This document shows, piece after piece, positions 1 to 5,274 of a stretch of 5,274 nucleotides of DNA; within the stretch, counting starts at the first letter, position 1, and every line of letters starts with the position of its first letter. Both the position numbers and the translations under genes were made by a program. The DNA is from UBA3537 sp965662485 (GTDB taxonomy: Bacteria > Bacteroidota > Bacteroidia > Flavobacteriales > Flavobacteriaceae). The notes under the pieces were generated by a model. It saw only the letters and a program-made list of their open reading frames with translations, was not told the origin of the DNA and did no database searches. The stretch lies in the NCBI GenBank assembly GCA_965662485.1, contig CBFIIL010000070.1:1-5274 (forward strand). Reading direction: 5' to 3'.

Positions 1-326
1 TTAGGGGTAAAGGTGTATGTTGTTGTGGTATTGGGGTCAAAAGCTGGGCTCCAAGTTCCTATTATACCGTTGTTTGATGTTGTAGGAATGGTCAAACTCG
101 TACCGATACATACATCAGAAATTGGCGTAAAATCTGGTGTTGTTAGCGGTGTAATTCCAATAGTCATATCAACTGTTGCGGCACATTGTCCAGCATCAGG
201 GGTAAAGGTGTATGTTGTTGTGGTATTGGGGTCAAAAGCTGGGCTCCAAGTTCCTGTTACGCCGTTAATATCTGTTGCAGGTAAAGGGTTAGGATCTCCA
301 ACACAAATAGAATCTATTGGAGTGAA
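1..326 (-). repeat. Tandem 195-bp (65-residue) coding repeats in the lectin/Ig-like gene
   Basis: Unit A covers 326-132 (protein residues 397-461) and unit B starts at 131 (residue 462) and runs off the left edge. Both units open with FTPI, have a cysteine seven residues later, and contain GTWSPAFDPN followed by a run of threonines and YTFTP. The DNA at 3-60 and 198-255 is identical over 58 bp, exactly 195 bp apart, while the rest of the two units is much more diverged. The repeats are probably small Ig-like or stalk modules that extend the protein from the cell surface. More copies may lie beyond the edge. Confidence 0.9.
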
Positions 327-1514
327 AGTTGTAGATTCACTAGGATTTACATTTGCATTTACAGCTACTCTTGTCCCTGTTTGACATCCATTTTCAGATG
401 CTAAGACCCAAAATGTTACATTTGAGCTGAGTACTGGATTGTATGTGTTTCCTGAATGTAATAAGTTGCCTCCAAATTCATCATCAAACCACAAAACATC
501 TGTTGTATTTGATGTTGCCTCAAGATTAGCAGCTTCATTTTCACAACTTGTCGAGGGGGTTGTTGATAAAATTTCAGCAGGACTAAATGAAGTACTCGCA
601 GAGATGCTTAGTTCAGGGTCTCCAGGCATACCTCCATATTCTACCACAAAACCAGTAGCTGTATATTGAGGTGGCTGACCAGCTGTACTATCAGGTAAAT
701 CATTCCAAGATCCAGGGTTGTCTGTCACAGAAACATCTGTTATATGTGCGTAATCTTCGTTATTTCCTGCATTGTTTGGTTCACCTGCGTTCCAATTTGA
801 ATACATCCCTGCCGGGGCTGATCCATTTTGATTACCATTCCAAAAAATGGTTCCTTCCTCTGGTCCTGTTACCCATTTCCAAACACCTTCAGATTCTACA
901 TCACTTGCCCCTATCCACCCTGTGCCGGGTGATAATTCTCCGCATATTTGAGCTTCATCAGCGTTTGTTATTGTAGCTAAATAACCTTGTAATCCATAAT
1001 AACTCATAGCTTCTGCATTTGCTTTTGCAGTTGTCCAAGGAACGGCATATAAAGGAACAAAATCGTAGTAATGTCCATCTAAAAAATTTGCTTCACCAAC
1101 AGTTAGGGAAAATGTTTTTGGCCCAACACTTAAGTTGCTACTTATAAAAACAACATCATACACCGCATTAATAATGTCTGTATACAAAATTGTGCTACCA
1201 CTTGCAGGGGATAGTGTTAGTTTTGCTTGTGCAGCATTCCAGTTACTTGTAACATTTGGATGACTCCCTGATAAAATTAATTGATCTTCTCCTAAAATAT
1301 ATCCTGACGAAACTTGAATATAAAATGCTTCTGTTGAGTTACTATCCGTATCAGCAATATTAAAGGAAGTGACAATGTTTTGTTGTGTTTGTGGGCAGTA
1401 AATTTGATTTCCAATTGCCGTAACAACAGGGGGATCAGATTGACAAAACCCTTGAAACATAAAAAATAATGACCAAAACATTAGTGTAATTCTAAGAATC
1501 CTTTTCAATGACAT
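1..1514 (-). CDS. Secreted C-type lectin / Ig-like repeat protein, 3' end missing (probable type IX-secreted adhesin)
   Basis: Reading leftward from the ATG at 1514-1512, the frame stays open for 504 codons to the window edge, so the C-terminus is missing. An in-frame TAA lies 12 bases upstream of the ATG, which fixes this as the first possible ATG. Residues 1-25 form a signal peptide: MSLKR, a hydrophobic stretch, then likely cleavage near GFCQ/S. There is no good lipobox. Residues 28-145 resemble a cadherin-like beta-sandwich. Residues 148-293 are a C-type lectin domain, with GYLATI (177-182), WIG (200-202), WKWV (212-215), EPN (245-247) and WND (270-272). EPN plus WND is the calcium and sugar-binding pair typical of mannose-type CTLDs. 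The domain has only one cysteine (C191), so the usual disulfides are absent. Residues 323-390 look like a CHU_C-associated Ig-like domain with C324 and C377. From residue 397 a 65-residue repeat begins. In Flavobacteriia such architectures usually end in a type B T9SS sorting domain; that end is not visible here. A role in binding glycans or surfaces is inferred. Confidence 0.9.
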   Translation of the reverse strand, partial: MSLKRILRITLMFWSLFFMFQGFCQSDPPVVTAIGNQIYCPQTQQNIVTSFNIADTDSNSTEAFYIQVSSGYILGEDQLILSGSHPNVTSNWNAAQAKLTLSPASGSTILYTDIINAVYDVVFISSNLSVGPKTFSLTVGEANFLDGHYYDFVPLYAVPWTTAKANAEAMSYYGLQGYLATITNADEAQICGELSPGTGWIGASDVESEGVWKWVTGPEEGTIFWNGNQNGSAPAGMYSNWNAGEPNNAGNNEDYAHITDVSVTDNPGSWNDLPDSTAGQPPQYTATGFVVEYGGMPGDPELSISASTSFSPAEILSTTPSTSCENEAANLEATSNTTDVLWFDDEFGGNLLHSGNTYNPVLSSNVTFWVLASENGCQTGTRVAVNANVNPSESTTFTPIDSICVGDPNPLPATDINGVTGTWSPAFDPNTTTTYTFTPDAGQCAATVDMTIGITPLTTPDFTPISDVCIGTSLTIPTTSNNGIIGTWSPAFDPNTTTTYTFTP

Positions 1515-1534
1515 ACAGTTTTTAATTTAATTTA

Positions 1535-1544
1535 TGTGATCACA
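1535..1544. promoter_or_regulatory. Perfect 10-bp palindrome upstream of the lectin gene
   Basis: TGTGATCACA reads the same on both strands and sits 21-30 bases upstream of the lectin ATG, in the 111-bp gap behind glyQS. Its half-site TGTGA resembles CRP-family half-sites, but CRP consensus sites have a 6-base spacer and this has none. The symmetry does not extend beyond ten bases. I did not find a convincing Bacteroidota promoter (TTTG, then TAnnTTTG) in this gap. It may be an operator, or chance. Confidence 0.2.
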
Positions 1545-1625
1545 AGATAAAACTTGTCCAATTGAAATAGAATAAAAAGAACAATACATTTGCTATACAA
1601 ACTATAGAATTTAATTTTTTTAAGT

Positions 1626-3167
1626 CTATAATTTTTTTAACCAATTTTTCATTGAAACATGGCTTTCTATGAGATCTTTTAAATCTTTAATTGCTACTCT
1701 TTCTTGTTTCATGGTGTCTCTAAAGCGTACTGTAACTGTATTGTCATTTAGTGTTTCGTGGTCTATTGTAATACAAAACGGAGTTCCAATAGCATCTTGT
1801 CTCCTATATCGTCTTCCAACGGCGTCTTTTTCATCATAGCTTACATTAAAGTCCCATTGCAAATCTTTCAAAATTTCTTTGGCAATTTCTGGCAATCCAT
1901 CTTTTTTCACAAGTGGTAAAATGGCTGCTTTTGTAGGAGCCAAAACTGCTGGTAGTTTTAAAACTGTTCGTGTAGAGTTATTTTCTAATACTTCATTTTT
2001 TAAACTGCTAGAAAATACAGCCAAAAACATACGATCTAGTCCTATAGAGGTTTCTAAAACATAAGGAACATAGTTTTTATTTTCTTCTGGATCAAAGAAT
2101 TGAAGTTTTTTTCCTGCATATTTTTCATGCTGACTAAGGTCAAAATCTGTTCTGGAATGAATGCCTTCAAGTTCTTTAAAACCAAAAGGAAATTTAAACT
2201 CAATATCGGCTGCAGCATCTGCATAATGTGCTAGTTTTTCGTGGTCATGAAAACGGTAATTTTCTTCTCCCATTCCTAAAGAAAGATGCCAGTTCAAACG
2301 CTTTTCTTTCCAATGTTCATACCATTCCCCTTGTGTTCCAGGTTTGATAAAAAATTGCATTTCCATTTGTTCAAATTCGCGCATTCTAAAAATAAACTGA
2401 CGTGCAACGATTTCATTTCTAAATGCTTTTCCTGTTTGCGCAATACCAAAAGGAATTTTCATACGTCCTGTTTTTTGAACATTTAAAAAATTCACAAATA
2501 TCCCCTGTGCAGTCTCAGGGCGAAGATATAAATCCATTGCACTATCTGCCGAGGCGCCTAGTTTTGTTCCAAACATGAGATTAAATTGCTTCACATCTGT
2601 CCAGTTTCGGCTACCACTTACAGGATCTGCAATTTCTAATTCTTCTATAAGTTCTTTTACATCTGCTAAATCTTCATTTTCTAATGATCTGGCCAGACGT
2701 TTAAGAATCGTATCAATTTTTTCTTTGTACCCTAAAACACGTGGATTTGTACTTGTAAATTCATCTTTATTAAAAGTCTCACCAAAACGTTTTTTAGCTT
2801 TTTTGACTTCTTTTTCAATTTTTTGTTCAAGTTTAGCGCAATAATCTTCAATTAAAACATCGGCTCTGTAGCGTTTTTTTGAATCTTTATTGTCTACTAA
2901 TGGGTCGTTAAATGCATCAACATGTCCTGACGCTTTCCAAGTGGTTGGATGCATGAAAATTGCAGCATCGAGCCCTACTATATTGGTGTTCATTTGCACC
3001 ATCGCTTTCCACCAGTATTCGCGAATGTTTTTCTTTAATTCTGCACCGTTTTGGCCATAATCGTACACAGCACTTAGGCCATCATAAATCTCACTGCTTT
3101 GAAATACAAATCCATATTCTTTAGCATGAGAAATGACGTTTTTAAAATGATCTTCTTGGTTGTTCAT
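1626..3167 (-). CDS. glyQS: Glycine--tRNA ligase, single-chain alpha2 type
   Basis: This cytoplasmic enzyme charges tRNA-Gly with glycine using ATP. The 513-residue length fits the homodimeric class II form (also labelled glyS), not the alpha2beta2 form of E. coli. The N-terminus contains the family signature SSEIYDGLSAVYDYGQNG (24-41) and then GHVDAFNDP (81-89). Residues 93-205 are a lysine- and glutamate-rich, partly helical insertion with a single cysteine (C110), so it cannot form a four-cysteine zinc site. YLRPETAQGIF lies at 214-224. Class II motif 2 is around FRNE (249-252) through FRMREFEQMEMQFF (260-273), and motif 3 is ETSIGLDR (372-379). Residues 403-500 form the HGTP-type anticodon-binding domain, including DAVGRRYRRQDAIGTP. 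All expected catalytic segments are present and the gene appears intact. The start at 3167 places the first conserved block at the usual distance from the N-terminus. It is divergent from comF and upstream of the lectin gene. Confidence 0.98.
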   Translation of the reverse strand: MNNQEDHFKNVISHAKEYGFVFQSSEIYDGLSAVYDYGQNGAELKKNIREYWWKAMVQMNTNIVGLDAAIFMHPTTWKASGHVDAFNDPLVDNKDSKKRYRADVLIEDYCAKLEQKIEKEVKKAKKRFGETFNKDEFTSTNPRVLGYKEKIDTILKRLARSLENEDLADVKELIEELEIADPVSGSRNWTDVKQFNLMFGTKLGASADSAMDLYLRPETAQGIFVNFLNVQKTGRMKIPFGIAQTGKAFRNEIVARQFIFRMREFEQMEMQFFIKPGTQGEWYEHWKEKRLNWHLSLGMGEENYRFHDHEKLAHYADAAADIEFKFPFGFKELEGIHSRTDFDLSQHEKYAGKKLQFFDPEENKNYVPYVLETSIGLDRMFLAVFSSSLKNEVLENNSTRTVLKLPAVLAPTKAAILPLVKKDGLPEIAKEILKDLQWDFNVSYDEKDAVGRRYRRQDAIGTPFCITIDHETLNDNTVTVRFRDTMKQERVAIKDLKDLIESHVSMKNWLKKL

Positions 3168-3171
3168 GCCA

Positions 3172-3179
3172 CAAAAATA
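3172..3179 (-). promoter_or_regulatory. Possible Bacteroidota -7 element for glyQS
   Basis: On the minus strand TATTTTTG matches the Bacteroidota -7 consensus TAnnTTTG exactly. It ends only four bases before the glyQS ATG, which would put the transcription start at or just inside the start codon. A TTTG at the expected spacing of about 19 bases is missing; the nearest copies are 7 and 31 bases upstream. In DNA this rich in T a chance match is quite possible. Confidence 0.3.
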
Positions 3180-3265
3180 GAAAACACAAAGAAATTAAGC
3201 GCTGAGAAATCAAAAAATATAAGATTATTTTTAATTTTACTACGCCTTATCTCTATGTATTGATT

Positions 3266-3955
3266 ATGAACTATTTAGTTGACTTATTTTTTCCTCCATC
3301 CTGCCTTGCGTGTTCAAAAACTTTACACGACAATGAAATTGAGATTTGTGTCGAATGCAGACATCATTTGCCATTAACTAATTACCATTTTCGAAAAGAG
3401 CAACCTATAAATCAATTGTTTTTTGGGCGTCTTGAATTTAAAGCTGCTACATCGTTATTTTTTTTTCAAAAAAATAGCCGTGTACAGAAACTTCTACATC
3501 AACTTAAATATAAAAATCAAGAATCACTAGGTACAATTTTAGGCACTTGGCTGGGATTGGAAATGAAATCCTCTATGCTTTTTGATACTGTTGATTTAGT
3601 TGTTCCTGTTCCTTCTCATAAAAAAAGAATGAAAAAACGTGGTTATAATCAAGTTCTTTCTTTTGCACAAGCAATTGCAAATGTACTTGAGGTTCCTTGT
3701 AACAATTTAGTTTTAACTAAGACAAAAAATACTAAATCTCAAGTTTTTCAAACAAAGGAACAACGCTGGGAATCAGTTGCAGATAGCTTTAAAATTATCA
3801 CAAATAAATTTATTTATAAAAAACATATTTTGATTGTTGATGATTTAATTACAACTGGATCAACTATTGAAGCATGTGCAAATGTATTAATTGATGCAGG
3901 AGTTAAAAATCTTAGTTTGGCAACCATTGCAATTACGTCATCTATGTTTCGATAA
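3266..3955 (+). CDS. comF: ComF family phosphoribosyltransferase-like protein
   Basis: With the ATG at 3266 the protein has 229 residues, normal for ComF/GntX-type proteins. A TTG six bases upstream is in frame but adds only two residues, so ATG is preferred. The N-terminus carries a zinc-ribbon pattern of two CxxC pairs, C13/C16 and C28/C31. The segment VPVPSHKKRMKKRGYNQ (113-129) is the family signature. Residues 187-200 (HILIVDDLITTGST) form the PRPP-binding loop of type I phosphoribosyltransferases. In naturally transformable bacteria ComF proteins act in the cytoplasm in handling imported single-stranded DNA; the role in Bacteroidota is not established and no other competence gene is visible here. 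It is divergent from glyQS and is followed after 39 bases by the lipoprotein gene, with no terminator hairpin seen, so the two are likely co-transcribed. No strong promoter was found; TATTTTTA at 3226-3233 is a one-mismatch -7 candidate without a -33 partner. Confidence 0.93.
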   Translation: MNYLVDLFFPPSCLACSKTLHDNEIEICVECRHHLPLTNYHFRKEQPINQLFFGRLEFKAATSLFFFQKNSRVQKLLHQLKYKNQESLGTILGTWLGLEMKSSMLFDTVDLVVPVPSHKKRMKKRGYNQVLSFAQAIANVLEVPCNNLVLTKTKNTKSQVFQTKEQRWESVADSFKIITNKFIYKKHILIVDDLITTGSTIEACANVLIDAGVKNLSLATIAITSSMFR

Positions 3956-3994
3956 AATTAAAATAAGTTGTTTCTTTGTGTTCAAATATGTGGT

Positions 3995-5274
3995 ATGAAA
4001 AACACGATTTTAAATATTATTTTTTTTATAACTATTAGTTTGGTTTTATTTCAATGTGCTAATCGTGGAACAGCTGATGGCGGCCCAAAAGACGAAACCC
4101 CACCCATAATCACAAAAGAAGAGCCAGCAAATTTTTCAACAAATTTTAAGGCAAACGAAATTCAAATTTATTTTAATGAATACATTAAGTTTAAAAACCT
4201 TCAAAAACAACTTATAGTATCCCCACCAATGGACCCCGAGCCAGAAATTACACCTTTAAGTGCAGCTAGTAAGTATATTACAATTAAAATATATGATACG
4301 CTTCAGCCAAATACAACTTATGCAATTAATTTTGGTGAAAGTATTATTGACAATAACGAGGGTAATCCTTTTCCTTTTTACAAATATGTTTTTTCAACAG
4401 GTTCTTACATCGACTCACTTTCTGTCAAAGGATTAATTATAGAGGCTTTTGAACGTGAAACTCCAGAATCTGTTTCAGTATTGCTGCACGAAGTCGATAG
4501 TGCTTACACAGATTCAATTGTATTTAAACAAAAACCTAAATACATAGGAATTACAGACAGTTTGTCAGAATTTTCTATTGATAATATAAAAGCTGGAAGT
4601 TATCTGTTAACTGCATTGAAAGAGGAAAACACTAATTATATTTATCAGCCAAAAGATGATAAATTTGGATACAGAAGCCAATTTGTAACGGTGCCTTCAG
4701 ATACGGCCTATGTTCTTAAATTATTCAAACAAGATCCTGAATTCAAATTTACTCGTGCCAGACAATTAGCAGAAAGCCGGATTGGCTTTGCTTATGAAGG
4801 GATTCCAGACAGTCTAAGTGTAAAACTGTTGTCTGATGTTCCAGATGATTTTTTATCTACAACTTCAAAGGAATTTGAAAAAGACACCTTAAATTTTTGG
4901 TTGAATCCAAAACTTGATATTGATTCTTTGCGTTTTCAGGTGACATATTTTTCTACAAAAGATACTGTTACTGTGCGNNNNNNNNNNAAATGGAAAAGGA
5001 TTCATTAATACTAAAAACAGTTAATTCTACACTCAAACCTGGAGATGATATGCTATTGCGTTCAAGTATTCCTTTGACCGCTGTAGACATGTCTAAAACT
5101 TTAATAATTGATAAGGATTCAGCAGCTATTGAAAGTTTACTTTCTATTGATAAAAACAACCCAACCCTAGCGAAGTTAAACTTTGGTTTGACTGAAAATA
5201 ACAATTATGATATTACTCTTTTTCCTGGCGCTTTAAAAGATTTTTATGGTACAGAAAATGACACACTGCGTCTA
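3995..5274 (+). CDS. Ig-like domain (SbsA/Big_5-type) lipoprotein, interrupted by an N gap, 3' end missing
   Basis: The ATG at 3995 is chosen because it directly starts a lipoprotein signal: MKN, a hydrophobic segment (residues 5-19) and a relaxed lipobox LFQC with C21 as the lipidated cysteine. The in-frame TTG at 3968 would add nine unlikely residues before it. The mature start, CANRG followed by GGPKDETPP (29-37), is typical of a conserved Flavobacteriia lipoprotein family of unknown function. Residues 36-136 look like a Big_5/SbsA Ig-like domain, including YFNEYIKFKNLQKQL and DTLQPNTTYAINFGESI. Residues 185-245 look like a second beta-sandwich region, with IKAGSYLLTALKEENTN. The frame runs to 4977; ten N follow at 4978-4987. 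The continuation is found from 4990 in another frame, through ALKDFYGTENDTLRL at the edge. Without the gap this is about 423 residues and no stop is reached. It probably sits in the outer membrane or on the cell surface; its role is unknown. Confidence 0.88.
4978..4987. other. Assembly gap (10 N) inside the lipoprotein gene
   Basis: Ten undetermined bases split the lipoprotein gene. Upstream, codons are in phase with 3995 and the last determined bases are the CG of a CGN arginine codon. Downstream, the upstream phase hits TAA within seven codons, while the phase beginning ATG at 4990 is open to the window end with protein of matching character. For the gene to be continuous the missing length must leave remainder 2 on division by 3, and ten does not. 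The run is therefore probably a placeholder of arbitrary size. Confidence 0.9.

Noticed and set aside
1..326. CRISPR-like repeats
   Set aside because: The 58-bp repeat occurs in a continuous coding frame with a 195-bp period equal to 65 codons, so it is a protein repeat.
13..976. Several plus-strand open frames opposite the lectin gene (13-384, 439-669, 671-976)
   Set aside because: They lie antisense to a continuous 504-codon minus-strand frame with a signal peptide and recognisable lectin motifs. Their translations are low-complexity or unlike any family, and the repeated VVVVLGSKAGLQVP is only the reverse reading of the coding repeat.
1598..1632. AT-rich stretch with a long T run and CTATAG-like symmetry after glyQS as a terminator
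   Set aside because: No GC-containing stem of useful length precedes a T run on the relevant strand; the symmetry is short and what AT-rich DNA gives by chance.
1879..2844. Plus-strand open frames opposite glyQS (1879-2064, 2286-2486, 2575-2844)
   Set aside because: They are shadows of a complete, highly conserved synthetase gene on the other strand.
3260..3262. TTG as the comF start
   Set aside because: An ATG lies two codons downstream and gives the N-terminus normal for the family; nothing favours the rare start.
3968..3970. TTG as the lipoprotein start
   Set aside because: It would put nine residues including two cysteines before a standard lipoprotein signal peptide that begins with its own ATG at 3995.
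4968..5204. Minus-strand frame of 78 codons across the N gap
   Set aside because: It is bridged by undetermined bases and is antisense to the continuing lipoprotein gene.

Overview
The window looks like AT-rich chromosomal DNA from a marine or freshwater member of the Bacteroidota, most probably Flavobacteriaceae. Four things point there: a leftward gene for a secreted protein built from a cadherin-like module, a C-type lectin domain and Ig-like repeats; a single-chain (alpha2) glycyl-tRNA synthetase; a Bacteroidota-style lipoprotein whose mature N-terminus carries a GGPKDETPP segment; and very little Shine-Dalgarno sequence ahead of the starts. This is a lineage inference from protein style, not from a marker-gene comparison.

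Layout. Positions 1-1514 (minus strand) hold the first 504 codons of a large surface or secreted lectin/adhesin-type protein. Its 3' end lies beyond the left edge, and the reading frame is open all the way. The part nearest the edge encodes 65-residue repeats that share a 58-bp identical DNA block. Positions 1626-3167 (minus) hold a complete glyQS. Positions 3266-3955 (plus) hold a complete comF-type phosphoribosyltransferase gene, divergent from glyQS across about 98 bp. Positions 3995-5274 (plus) hold a lipoprotein gene with an N-terminal Ig-like (SbsA/Big_5-type) domain. It is interrupted by ten N at 4978-4987 and cut by the right edge.

The lipoprotein lies 39 bp behind comF with no visible terminator, so the two are probably co-transcribed. 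The lectin gene lies 111 bp behind glyQS in the same direction and is more likely a separate unit. There is no clear metabolic link among the four genes: two are housekeeping (GlyRS, ComF) and two concern the cell surface. I saw no tRNA, rRNA, CRISPR array, transposase or integrase, and no convincing new defence or mobile system. The most noteworthy signals are the lectin/Ig-repeat architecture with locally homogenised repeat DNA, and the assembly gap, whose stated length cannot be correct if the lipoprotein gene is intact.
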